Shown piece by piece: positions 54,701-62,453 of a stretch of 62,453 nt of DNA. Under the pieces are notes generated by a model. That model did no database searches. It saw only the letters and a list, made by a program, of their open reading frames with translations, and was not told where the DNA came from. Within the stretch, counting starts at the first letter, position 1. Every line of letters begins with the position of its first letter. The stretch spans positions 1 to 62,453 of the IMG/VR virus record IMGVR_UViG_3300043436_001486. One strand, 5' to 3'. A program made the translations under genes and the position numbers. The DNA comes from a virus.

Positions 54701-55936
54701 GACGCTAATAACCTAAAGCCGTCTATTGTTATTTCAGATTCAGCAACCCCAGAAACAGGAGTGCCTATTATTACTACAGATGGTATTGTAGTTTCTGGTA
54801 ACGGAAGGACAATGGCAATAAAACTTTCTGAAAGAATTGCTCCAGAAAAATACGCTGAATATAGAAAGAACCTAGAGAAGAGGGCTGCAAAATTTGGTAT
54901 TGACGCTGCCGAGGTAAGGCAAATGAGTAATCCAGTATTGGTTAAAGTGGACACAAAGATTAAAGAATATTCCATAAAAGAACTTGACGCATATAACCAA
55001 AAGGCACAAAAGGGAGAAAGCCCTGTAGACAAAGCTATTAAGAGGGCCGGAATAATTACTGCTAATCAGCGCCTAAAAGACGGAATATTAAGAATTATTG
55101 AAGGGTACAATACAATGTCAGAATTGTTTGACAATAAGGCTGATAGGAGTGCAATCATAGATTTATTTGAAGCAAACGGAATAATAACCGCGCAGGAAAG
55201 AAGTGAATACGTTGGAGCAAACAAGGAGCTGACAGAAGATGGCAAGGACTTGGTAAATGATGTACTTATTGCTACTATAATCAGCCCAGAGGTAATGAGA
55301 GCGACAGACAATGTAAAAAGTTTTAAAAAGAATATTGTCAACGCGCTTCCGCTACTTACAGAAAATTACAGGAACAAAGACTACAGTCTTGAAGAGCTAA
55401 TCAACAATGCCATACTTTTACAATCAGACATGGTTTCAAGAGGGTTTAAGCTTAATGAGTTTTATGACTTTATAAGCCAGACTCAAATGGGAAGGCCGCA
55501 CAATCCAGATGTAGTTGTAATGAACAGGATGATTGCAGAAGGGCCGAACAAGTTTAAGGAGTTTGTTAGAAAATACAATGTTGCAGCAGAAACATCAGGA
55601 GGTGGCATGTTTGCATCAGAGGCACTAACTAGAGAGCAAGCATTAGGGCAATTAGCCAAAACAGAAGACAAAATATCAGAAAATGAAAGGAAAATCATTG
55701 CTAGTCTTGCAGGCATCTATGCAGAGTATGAACGAGGGCAACAAGCAGGAGCTGCTAAAGTATTTGAGCAACCCATCGTTGAACAAGTTACGGAGCAAGA
55801 AGCCGCAGACTTCCCAGAGTTCGTCAACGGAGAGTTCACAAACCCCAAATTCGAGCAGCAGTACCAAACAGAAAAAACCACAGCCTTCGGCTTCACCGAA
55901 ACAAGGGAGCAGTTCGTTGCTAGGAAGTTTTGCTAA
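51785..55936 (+). CDS. Giant internal protein with ParB-like (DdrB-type) domain
   Basis: 1383 aa. The N-terminus has two copies of an about 30-residue repeat (LYDAVSKDYNLGSFDEFKAKL and FYDGVGAEYNLGSYSDFEKKV). Middle: helical and disordered, with an acidic Pro/Val/Glu stretch near 735-860. About residues 990-1330 hold a DdrB-like ParB-superfamily domain: VPIITTDGIVVSGNGRTMAIKL, then the helical MRATDNVKSFKKNIVNALPLL and FYDFISQTQMG. This domain occurs in 'polyvalent' proteins injected with phage or plasmid DNA. It may protect or process DNA on entry. The C-terminus could be extended by a +1 shift to 55964. Confidence 0.75.
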   Translation: MVNSTDPTEKVKLLYDAVSKDYNLGSFDEFKAKLGDSAKRKAFYDGVGAEYNLGSYSDFEKKVMPTSAEKFGPLPAQTKIAGELPSFQQQVEQARPLPKYQKAVDDDRSALGKWAATTWNNFISGPESLVAGLVARTASADPYVGLQATVTEAITGKKPKTAGEVIKEFKEAPQRQKEFKEEVYKKIGDVAGLVKSDYVTPEEQQKISEIDFTKRSFSENAIALLASGGRLAFDIPVGIATGGSSYYLQSYGESVRDYDEMVKKGQFESNPLAREAYGNTVGLVNAYLEKFALDKIFGAGPALKNIQKKAVANVFGKIAKSGTNITGNATEKLVEAEIRALSANIKSRGAKAAYSAAVEGGTEGLQTALSEGAKIITNKIQGEEVYNQKEIADNILKNIFNASVAGGIYGTPMGIISSFGKNVNSSVLKDIANAKTDEDFAKIDNDLEEVFVANNYSPEEREAVSAIAKNYARIKQKLPPITPPEVQEKVIPLIEQRDKIDEELTAKKENASNLDEAVVADETADIEMLEEKRASINDEIRSEVAGTEFKYFEQDGKFFKQLGENQPEEITKARFDIESIRQEDKQLAQDEEDAPTVLDMMDKPVIINGERATLSQEGQTVIAKIVGKPRIIEIGNIDEIGNQKLSDVGLTQEESAVTLSDTGGIVVRGVEFVNLFTDPLAAINRDANGNVVSVNLETADGKKRTFRGTTADDVAYQITLKKITEDNETRQQFEDFVEANESIKQELESGQVAEAPVEAAPVVAEQVPVVAEEEVAPANEVERLRAEEQKELLAAIPNIEEYKVNGVVDRNKITNEEDKKKFDEIYNRYDKLITPLLKAEQPVSEVQPVVEEAPVVQETVQEAPVEKPAEKKPKMVTQTGLLVPANGRVVMVGEANPDFQNTFIILGEDTTIEMPNGETRDATFAVVEMDDILASHDENSFNDTDGYPSQNGMNANPRNYKTDAVAMDKVNRDANNLKPSIVISDSATPETGVPIITTDGIVVSGNGRTMAIKLSERIAPEKYAEYRKNLEKRAAKFGIDAAEVRQMSNPVLVKVDTKIKEYSIKELDAYNQKAQKGESPVDKAIKRAGIITANQRLKDGILRIIEGYNTMSELFDNKADRSAIIDLFEANGIITAQERSEYVGANKELTEDGKDLVNDVLIATIISPEVMRATDNVKSFKKNIVNALPLLTENYRNKDYSLEELINNAILLQSDMVSRGFKLNEFYDFISQTQMGRPHNPDVVVMNRMIAEGPNKFKEFVRKYNVAAETSGGGMFASEALTREQALGQLAKTEDKISENERKIIASLAGIYAEYERGQQAGAAKVFEQPIVEQVTEQEAADFPEFVNGEFTNPKFEQQYQTEKTTAFGFTETREQFVARKFC

Positions 55937-55967
55937 TAAGGTTAAATCATTTATAAAAAAATAAAAC

Positions 55968-56120
55968 ATGCCACTTAAAAAACCAACCAGCAGAAGCAAG
56001 AAAGCTGTACAAAGTGCAGTTTCGGCTAACATTAGGGAGCTTAAGCAGTCTAAGACAAAGCGTCCAATGAAACAAGTCATAGCAATTGCCCTTCAATCAG
56101 CAGGAGTAAAAAAGAAGTAA
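55968..56120 (+). CDS. 50-aa basic protein (DUF6496-like end)
   Basis: PLKKPTSRSKKAVQSAVSANIRELKQSKTKRPMKQVIAIALQSAGVKKK: strongly basic. The end 'K..KQ.IAIAL..AG' resembles DUF6496, small DNA-associated phage/bacterial proteins. It lies between two giant virion genes and may be packaged. Confidence 0.6.
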   Translation: MPLKKPTSRSKKAVQSAVSANIRELKQSKTKRPMKQVIAIALQSAGVKKK

Positions 56121-56121
56121 T

Positions 56122-59100
56122 ATGTCACTTTGCCCAAATAAGAGTTCAAAAGAGTGGAAAGATTTGTCAGCAGGCCTTACAGAAAGGCTTGCAGGTAAAT
56201 CAGCTAAAGAAATAGACGCAGTAGCGCACGTTGCCTATATACTAAAAGGGGACGGGAGTATTCCTGCTGTAGACGAAGCGGTAGTTCTTTTGACTAAAAA
56301 TGGCAAAAAACAATTTACCGAAACTGTAAAAACTGCATCAAAGGCATTTAAGTTAGGCGCTGAAGAAGCCAGAAAAGAAGCATTTCTTGCAGGGCAAATG
56401 AGGCAGGGAAGAGACATGGCCCCGAAGATTAGGGCATTAGAAGAAAAGCTTGCTGAAGGTAAAATAACAGAAGCTGAATACAAGGAAAGGATTAAGGAGT
56501 TAGAATACGAAGGAAGATTTAAAGAGGCGGAAGCAAAGCTTGCTGCTGAAATAGAAGGCAAGAAGGCTGGTAGAAAAGAAGGAGTAAAAGAACAGACTGC
56601 TTTCCAGAAAGAGTTTTCAAAGAGAATCAGCGACTTTATTAAAACATCCGAGAAGCTAAGGGGCGTACTTTCTCCAAAGCAAGTTGAATCAGTAGTAAGA
56701 AAAGCTGCTTCTGTTGGAACTAGCGACAAAGCAATGATGAAGTTTACTCAATACTTTGAAAAGGTTGTTTCAAACGCTAACTACGACAAAGATTTGAGTA
56801 CTGGAATCTCCCTTCAGAAGAAACTGGTCAAGCCATTTGCCGAAGCTGCTGCGCTTGTCAAAAGGATGAAAAACCTCCCATTAGAGTATTTGAGCGCTGA
56901 GGAATTAACAAGGTTTAATGAACTTGCATCAGCATACGTAGCATCTACTGTAGCGCCAACATCTTCTGGCTATAGGGCATTTGATGTATCGGCAACGGAG
57001 AAGCTATTTAAGCCTATTGAAGACGCAGTAAATGATGCTATAACAGCTGATGTTGAAGCGGCTTACGGGGTAATCGGATTGACTAACGAAGAGGCTTTAG
57101 TTCTTGATGAGTTTATGTCTTCAGAAGACATGGACATGTTCCTTAAAAACTTGGCAGAAGCAAAAAAGAAAACATTAAGGACTAACTTGGAAAAGGTAGC
57201 GGACTACTCTCTTCTAGGACTAAAGGAAAAGCTTGATGCAAGTTCAGCAGAACTTGAGCAAGAGTATGGGAAAGATTTTGTAGAAAAGTTAAGGAGAATT
57301 TCTGAAGTAAACCCTGCTACAATAGCAGACAATAATCAGCTTGCTGAATTAATAAAAACAGTAGACAACGTAATAGTAAATAACTCTAATGCAAACGTAG
57401 GAAATGCTTTAGCTATTGTTCAAGCATCTGTAAATATAAAAAAATTAGAAATCGCAACAAGTCGTGTTATTAAATTCGTGGCAGGAGGTGTTGCTAAATT
57501 CTACTACGACACACCAATTGTGCTACAGAGAATATTTGGCAACACAGAAGTGGAGTCGGAAGTTATAAGGCTTACAGAAAAAGATGCCGTTATTCTTGCT
57601 TCAACATCTGCAGAAAAAGATGTTCTAAAGTTGGCGGATGATTATAAAAAATTTAGAAAAAAAATAGGGCTAGACAACTCTGCCGAAACAGACATCACTA
57701 TAGGGGTATATGCTGATTTAATAAATGTAAAAACAGGCTCAGAAGATTATGATTTCTTAAATAATAAGGCGCAATTAGAACAATCAATAGAAGAATCCAT
57801 AAAAGGCGCAGACCCGGAAGACAAATATATAGGAGAGCTTGCAAAATTCATATACGACTCTTCCGTAAAAGAAAGCAATACGCTTGCTGATTTTAAAAAG
57901 AAATATTCAGCAATGCACTCAAAAGAGGTTAAAGCTGCTGAATGGGGAACTGAAAATATATGGAATAAATATGGTAGCGAGTTTAAGGCGCATGCCGAAG
58001 AAGACTTAAATGAAACATTTGATGCCGATGGAAGAAAGAATTATTTTCCTAGAAGCTATAAAAGAGTTAAAAAAGGCGGGGAAGAATTTGACATTAATGA
58101 AAGTATATTTATTAATAATACATTAAAGCCAAAAGAAACAGGAAGAAGTAAGGAAAGGAAGCTAATTAATACTTTGCCAAAAAACAAAGTAGTTGACTAC
58201 AGATTTGAATATAATACATTTAAAACGCTACAAGAGCAGTTATTTACGTCAAGGTCACATCTAGCAGCAAAGACATTTCACTATATGTCAAGAAATGATG
58301 CTGCAATGGAAAAGTCTTTTGGAGGAAATGAAAATCAAGCAACTTATGTAAACACATATAAAAAACAATATGATTTATTTCGTTTTGGCAAAAAGGTTAC
58401 AGATGAGGTTTTTAAATCAACATTTTTTGCAGCAACAAGAATTGCAAAAGACCTTGGTTCTTCAATAGTTCTTGGAACTCCTGCGCAAGTTGTGAAACAG
58501 GCAACTCCCTTAGTTTTGGCAATTGTAAGAAATAGGAAATATACCGTAGAGGTATTGTCTAGTAATGTTTCTCCTAATATTAAATTATTTGACTTAGCTC
58601 CAGTTGGAGCAGCTGGTATTCAGATGGGGGCTGCAGGTAGGTCAGAAGGGGTTGAGGCGCTGGCGTATTCAAAAACTAAACGAGGGGCTAAAAAATTAAT
58701 TTCAAACATAACGGACATTACTGGAAAAATAAGAGAACTTACGCTAACGCCACTTACTAATACCGATGTTTATGTGAGAAAGAAAACATTTGCCGCGTAT
58801 TACCTTAAATACATGAATGATGTTGCAAAAATAAAAACATCAGCAAAGGACTTAGAAACCGAGCACGAAAGAATAAATGAAGACAGAAGGATGGCTTTAG
58901 CTTATGCGCAACAGTCTATTGACAAAACGCAGGCTACTACAGTAAAAGAGCTTCAGTCTGAATTTAAAAGAAATGATAATGCAGATTTCGTAAGAGAGCT
59001 TGTAAAAAATTGGATTTTCCCATTTAATAATTTCAGCTCAAATACAAAGGCAAGAACTACTGACGACATGCAAAAAATTATTTATGGTAATGATTTGCAA

Positions 59101-59889
59101 AAATCGGAAGCGAAAAAAGACCTTAATGGCTCAATCCTAGAAATGGCTGCATATCAAGCAGTTAATGTGTTTATTGTTGCTGGAATATACAGATTTGGCG
59201 CAAAGGAGATTTTAAAAAACATATTCGACATTGAAGATGATGAAGAGTTTTTTGAATCTTTTTCAAAATCATTTAAGAAGTGGTACACGTTAGTTGTAAA
59301 AGATTTTACAACAGGTGGGTTAGGTACTGGAACAGAAGAGTCCGGCATGAAGGTATTGAATAGAAGCACCTACTTTGTTCTTAAGGCTTTTGGAGCGACG
59401 GAAAAGGATTATTTTACATGGCTAAAAGACGAGCCAACATTTCAGCCAACATATAAGCCGCCAACAGACGATGGGTTTGGATTTCTTGACTTTATAGGAG
59501 CATACGGAATACCTTTTGAAACAATAGGCGCATCAGTTGAGGATATTTCTGCTGGCGTTACTGGAGTAGCTAAGGCTACAAGAACTATTGAAACTAGAAA
59601 AAGTAAGGTAAAGCAAGAGGGCTACAATCTAAATATTACTACAAATGACGTTGATTTAACCAAAGAGCAAAGAAGATTTTTCTTGTTTATGGGTATTGCA
59701 AACGGAATTTCTGGTTTAACTGGACTTCAAGATGCTGAAATAATGAGGGCAGGAGAAAGGCTTAAATCAAGTATTAAGAGAGAAGAAAGGATGAGGCAAT
59801 ATCCTAAAAGGCGCTCATCCGGAGGTGGTGCGAAAGGTGGAATAAAAACTCCTAAAGCTGGAACTGGCGGTCTGAAGACAGGTCGCTAA
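56122..59889 (+). CDS. Giant internal virion protein
   Basis: 1255 aa. N-terminus helical and charged (about 1-200, EEARKEAFLAGQMRQGRDMAPKIRALEEKLAEGKITEAEYKERIKEL). Near residue 640, DADGRKNYFPRSYKRVKKG is the 'NYFPR' motif of large phage/plasmid internal proteins. Later come IFPFNNFSSNTKARTT and GIYRFGAKEIL, a possible membrane-active part, and a Gly/Lys-rich tail. No RNA polymerase DxDGD motif is found. It probably enters the cell with DNA. Confidence 0.7.
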   Translation: MSLCPNKSSKEWKDLSAGLTERLAGKSAKEIDAVAHVAYILKGDGSIPAVDEAVVLLTKNGKKQFTETVKTASKAFKLGAEEARKEAFLAGQMRQGRDMAPKIRALEEKLAEGKITEAEYKERIKELEYEGRFKEAEAKLAAEIEGKKAGRKEGVKEQTAFQKEFSKRISDFIKTSEKLRGVLSPKQVESVVRKAASVGTSDKAMMKFTQYFEKVVSNANYDKDLSTGISLQKKLVKPFAEAAALVKRMKNLPLEYLSAEELTRFNELASAYVASTVAPTSSGYRAFDVSATEKLFKPIEDAVNDAITADVEAAYGVIGLTNEEALVLDEFMSSEDMDMFLKNLAEAKKKTLRTNLEKVADYSLLGLKEKLDASSAELEQEYGKDFVEKLRRISEVNPATIADNNQLAELIKTVDNVIVNNSNANVGNALAIVQASVNIKKLEIATSRVIKFVAGGVAKFYYDTPIVLQRIFGNTEVESEVIRLTEKDAVILASTSAEKDVLKLADDYKKFRKKIGLDNSAETDITIGVYADLINVKTGSEDYDFLNNKAQLEQSIEESIKGADPEDKYIGELAKFIYDSSVKESNTLADFKKKYSAMHSKEVKAAEWGTENIWNKYGSEFKAHAEEDLNETFDADGRKNYFPRSYKRVKKGGEEFDINESIFINNTLKPKETGRSKERKLINTLPKNKVVDYRFEYNTFKTLQEQLFTSRSHLAAKTFHYMSRNDAAMEKSFGGNENQATYVNTYKKQYDLFRFGKKVTDEVFKSTFFAATRIAKDLGSSIVLGTPAQVVKQATPLVLAIVRNRKYTVEVLSSNVSPNIKLFDLAPVGAAGIQMGAAGRSEGVEALAYSKTKRGAKKLISNITDITGKIRELTLTPLTNTDVYVRKKTFAAYYLKYMNDVAKIKTSAKDLETEHERINEDRRMALAYAQQSIDKTQATTVKELQSEFKRNDNADFVRELVKNWIFPFNNFSSNTKARTTDDMQKIIYGNDLQKSEAKKDLNGSILEMAAYQAVNVFIVAGIYRFGAKEILKNIFDIEDDEEFFESFSKSFKKWYTLVVKDFTTGGLGTGTEESGMKVLNRSTYFVLKAFGATEKDYFTWLKDEPTFQPTYKPPTDDGFGFLDFIGAYGIPFETIGASVEDISAGVTGVAKATRTIETRKSKVKQEGYNLNITTNDVDLTKEQRRFFLFMGIANGISGLTGLQDAEIMRAGERLKSSIKREERMRQYPKRRSSGGGAKGGIKTPKAGTGGLKTGR

Positions 59890-59896
59890 TATTCAT

Positions 59897-59904
59897 TATA
59901 TTTG
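59897..59904 (+). promoter_or_regulatory. Candidate -7 box TATATTTG
   Basis: Exact -7 box 14 nt before the ATG at 59919. No TTTG at the -33 distance. It would drive the terminal tail genes. Confidence 0.5.
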
Positions 59905-59918
59905 TAAAAACATAGACT

Positions 59919-60458
59919 ATGCCTTTTATAGCAAATTATACGGTGGCTCAAGGACTTAATTGCAGCCAATTAGTCATAACAGACACCTCAAGTTACGCTT
60001 CAGAGGCTAAAGTTACCTTTACTTATAGGAGGCTATACCTATATAAAGCTGATGGTACTACCATTAAATTTCCTTCTGGAAGTGTTACAGACTACATAAA
60101 TTTTAGTTTTGCAGGCTACCCTACAGACCAGATTACAATTACAGGGATTGACCAAGACTACGGACTAAGAATTGTCATGGAACTCAATTCATCAGCACCA
60201 CAAGTAGGTAGTATATACACAAAATCTTCAGTAGCAGCACTTACTTGCTATACAAATACTGCGCTTTATAACGTTGCTCAAATAGCAGCAACTTCTCCAA
60301 TAAGGCTGAACGACCCGACATTTTACGAAAGTTGGAGTCAATTGCAGACAGAAAAAGACGCTGCTGTAGTAGCCGCTACTTACGGAGACCAGTTTAGTGC
60401 TGATGCTGCCCTTAAGAGAGCGAAAAATCTTATAAACCAAAGTTCAATCAAGTTCTAA
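59919..60458 (+). CDS. Tail accessory protein
   Basis: 179 aa. Beta-rich N-terminal half (FIANYTVAQGLNCSQLVITDTSSY...VTFTYRRLYLYKADGTTI), typical of immunoglobulin- or jelly-roll-like virion domains; the C-terminal half is helical (ESWSQLQTEKDAAVVAATYGDQFSADAALKRAKNLINQ). The stop overlaps the next start by 1 nt. Probably links fibre and tail; inference from position. Confidence 0.65.
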   Translation: MPFIANYTVAQGLNCSQLVITDTSSYASEAKVTFTYRRLYLYKADGTTIKFPSGSVTDYINFSFAGYPTDQITITGIDQDYGLRIVMELNSSAPQVGSIYTKSSVAALTCYTNTALYNVAQIAATSPIRLNDPTFYESWSQLQTEKDAAVVAATYGDQFSADAALKRAKNLINQSSIKF

Positions 60459-61006
60459 TGATTTCAAATCAACTTGTAACTGATTATATTAAGTGGGCGG
60501 ATGTTTCCATATTCCTTGCTTCTGACGACTACCAGAAGCAGCGCTACTATGAGTGGAAGGATGAGACGCAGAAGGTTCGTGTAATATATTTAGTTAACGA
60601 GGTTCTTAAGTGGGGACAGCCCTACTTAGTTGGAACAGAAGGGTATGACGAGGTAGCGACTTATTCATACGCTTTAATTGGACAATGGTTATTAGAGGCT
60701 GCTACTATTGCATCTACAGGAACTGGACTAGTAATTGGAACTCCCGTAATACCCACCTCAACGGCAGGCGCAGCAGGAACAATAACAGTAACAGTTGGCG
60801 CATTGGGAAGTCCAATACCAGCCAATACCAACCAGTATACCAACCCAATAATGTCAAATAGGACTATTATTGTAATAGTTGACAATGTTGTAATACAGCC
60901 AAACCTGCCTTCTGGATTTACCTACACATTTAACAACGCAACAGGAACTATAATATTCAGCCTTAATTTGAGTGTTAATCAAGTTCTTACTGTAATATAT
61001 ATATAA
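60458..61006 (+). CDS. Tail accessory protein
   Basis: 182 aa. An N-terminal helical part (QLVTDYIKWADVSIFLASDDYQKQRYYEWKDETQKVRVIYLVNEVLKWG) is followed by a Gly/Thr/Val-rich linker and a beta-sandwich-like end (RTIIVIVDNVVIQPNLPSGFTYTFNNATGTIIFS), a pattern seen in fibre-base proteins. Coupled to both neighbours. Confidence 0.65.
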   Translation: MISNQLVTDYIKWADVSIFLASDDYQKQRYYEWKDETQKVRVIYLVNEVLKWGQPYLVGTEGYDEVATYSYALIGQWLLEAATIASTGTGLVIGTPVIPTSTAGAAGTITVTVGALGSPIPANTNQYTNPIMSNRTIIVIVDNVVIQPNLPSGFTYTFNNATGTIIFSLNLSVNQVLTVIYI

Positions 61007-61007
61007 A

Positions 61008-62453
61008 ATGGTAACACAAAGTATTCCCTTAGTTGCTGACTTAAGAACTCAGAACAGAAACATAGGTACAATCTATTTGGCTACTGGACTTGTTACAGAA
61101 GGGGACACAGGCGGTGGAATATACTTTTGGAATCCAGCAAGCACAAATGCTGATGACGGGTTTTACTACATTCAAGTTACTGGCGTTGCTACGGGCAGGT
61201 GGGTAAGAATTTACGCAGGTTCTAATATATACAATACAGACGGTTCTTTATTAGACAATAGGGATGTTACACTCAATGGCAGCTACCTAAGTTTTATAGG
61301 TAGTTCGTCAACTACAAAATTCAATGCTGATGGTAGTGTTACCGTTGGCAGCCTTTCTGGAGTTAGCTCAAGAATAGTTGTAGCCAACGCAATAGGAACT
61401 TTAGGCACTCAAGCTTTTGTTCCGGGAACTACAATTAGGTTTGTAGAGAAGTTTACAACTACAGCTGGGCAGACCATTTTTAACACAGTAAACACACTAT
61501 ACAACGACTTATTTGACGTATTTCTTAATGGAGTTAAACTGAATGATGACTCATTTAACTATACTGCAAACCAAATAGTCCTTGATGACGCTTCTTATGT
61601 AGGTGACATCATTGACGTAATAGGCTTCAGCAGCGCTACAGTATATGCAACACTTCCTTCCCAAGTTGGCAATGCTGGTAAATACCTGACTACTGACGGA
61701 ACTAATTTAAGCTGGGCAGCTATTACGGGAGGATTTGTTCCGTACACAGGCGCAACTGCAACCGTTGACTTGGGCGATAACGACTTGGAAGCGGGTTCAG
61801 TATTCGTAGAAGGCGCTTCTGGAGCAGGTGGTGCATTAAGAATAAAACAGTTTGCGAGTTCTGCTGCGAACTTAGATGGTTATTCTACAATAAGCACTTT
61901 AAATACAGGAGTATTTTATTTTACAGCTGCTACTACTTCGCCAAATTTTAAAAACTTTGTCTTAAACCCAAGTGGTTTAACTGATAATACTCTTAGGACA
62001 TATACCTTGCCAAACCTTAGTGGTACATTGGCATTATTAAGTGATATTACACCTGGTCTTACTTCTGTTGGACTTTCTATGCCTTCAGCATTTGCGGTCA
62101 GCAATTCACCTCTAACGAGCAATGGAACGATAGCAGTTACAGGTGCAGGTACATCGTCACAATATGTCAGAGGTGACGGTCAACTTGCAAACTTCCCTAC
62201 CAATGGCGGTGGCGGTTCATCAGTTAATTACTATTTGAATGGTTCTGTAACTCAAGGAACATTTGGAGGTGATACTTACTATGAAATGAGTAAGACACCT
62301 GTGCTTGGTGCAGGAACTAACTTTACAAGGACAAACGCACAAGGGAATGGATATATCGCATCATTTATAACTGATGCAGGAGACCCATCACTTTTGAACA
62401 TACCTGGAGGAAATTGGAATATAGAGTTTTATTTTCAATCAAGTGCATCTGGC
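61008..62453 (+). CDS. Tail fibre, N-terminal part (3' truncated by window)
   Basis: 482 codons, open to the end of the window. The N-terminus (about 1-70, LVADLRTQNRNIGTIYLATG...GGIYFWNPASTNADDGFYYIQVTG..GRWVRIY) is a virion-anchor domain; then FVPYTGATATVDLGDNDL, the fibre repeat, TYTLPNLSGTLALLSDI, RGDGQLANFP and a lectin-like domain TFTRTNAQGNGYIASFITDAGDPSLLNIPGGNWNIEFYFQSSASG that is cut before its end. Probably the 5' part of the fibre gene seen at 1-1884, or a third fibre. Confidence 0.82.
   Translation, partial: MVTQSIPLVADLRTQNRNIGTIYLATGLVTEGDTGGGIYFWNPASTNADDGFYYIQVTGVATGRWVRIYAGSNIYNTDGSLLDNRDVTLNGSYLSFIGSSSTTKFNADGSVTVGSLSGVSSRIVVANAIGTLGTQAFVPGTTIRFVEKFTTTAGQTIFNTVNTLYNDLFDVFLNGVKLNDDSFNYTANQIVLDDASYVGDIIDVIGFSSATVYATLPSQVGNAGKYLTTDGTNLSWAAITGGFVPYTGATATVDLGDNDLEAGSVFVEGASGAGGALRIKQFASSAANLDGYSTISTLNTGVFYFTAATTSPNFKNFVLNPSGLTDNTLRTYTLPNLSGTLALLSDITPGLTSVGLSMPSAFAVSNSPLTSNGTIAVTGAGTSSQYVRGDGQLANFPTNGGGGSSVNYYLNGSVTQGTFGGDTYYEMSKTPVLGAGTNFTRTNAQGNGYIASFITDAGDPSLLNIPGGNWNIEFYFQSSASG

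Noticed and set aside
55683-55964. Separate Ser/Gln-rich gene in another frame of the giant protein's end
   Set aside because: No start signal, low-complexity content mirrors the main frame; kept only as a possible frameshift tail.
56122-59889. Virion RNA polymerase as in crAss-like phages
   Set aside because: No DxDGD catalytic motif is visible in either giant protein; the phrase DADGRKNYFPR is not that motif.
1-62453. Complete circular genome by direct joining of the ends
   Set aside because: Frames match, but the join cuts a lectin-like domain and a repeat unit; missing sequence is more likely.

Overview
The window reads as most of the genome of a tailed, probably podovirus-like phage of a Bacteroidota host. 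No host genes, integrase, CRISPR array or insertion sequence is visible. The host assignment is inference: at least ten start regions carry the Bacteroidota sigma-ABfr type -7 box TAnnTTTG (mostly TATATTTG), three of them with a TTTG box 18-19 bp upstream, and Shine-Dalgarno sequences are largely absent. The portal, scaffold, capsid, three small connector-like proteins, 1336-aa tail protein and giant internal proteins are arranged like the virion module of crAss-like phages; I propose a distant relationship only.

Layout. (1) 1-6121, rightward: the 3' part of one tail fibre gene, a LamG lectin-like protein, two tandem paralogues, an HNH nuclease and a second tail fibre. (2) 6171-11302, rightward: lysis and small accessory genes (coiled-coil/membrane proteins, holin-like protein, overlapping spanin-like pair, GH19 endolysin) and a metallophosphoesterase. 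(3) 11276-29673, leftward: large terminase with a homing endonuclease fused onto its 5' end, a PAPS-reductase-like protein, an SSB-like protein, a RepL-like winged-helix protein, a primase-helicase, a DnaA domain IV-like protein, an ERF annealing protein, RadC, and about 30 short orphan genes, many of them ATGA-coupled. (4) 29695-30530: a non-coding divergent region that may hold the replication origin and the control of both arms. (5) 30531-36000, rightward: a second RepL-like protein, two tRNA-like genes, RusA, tiny lysine-rich proteins, a DUF3310 protein, a two-domain GroES-like protein and a winged-helix protein. (6) 36042-61006: portal, scaffold, major capsid, GIY-YIG homing endonuclease, connector/tail proteins, giant internal virion proteins and tail accessory proteins. 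(7) 61008-62453: the 5' part of a tail fibre gene cut by the window end.

Both window ends lie inside tail fibre reading frames. Joined end to end they stay in frame, but the join cuts a lectin-like domain in half, so some fibre sequence is probably missing.

The most notable signals are regulatory. Five promoters of the leftward arm share a GTTAA box exactly 11 bp (once 12) upstream of a TAnnTTTA/G box, with further GTTAA boxes 22 and 33 bp on; a sixth cluster lies in the divergent region. Several genes start 4-5 nt after their -7 box and may be translated from leaderless messages. Three 15-bp dyads at exact 22-bp spacing precede the leftward RepL-like gene, and a separate dyad plus direct repeats surrounds the promoter of the rightward one. 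The hexamer GCTGAT/ATCAGC is several-fold commoner than base composition predicts.
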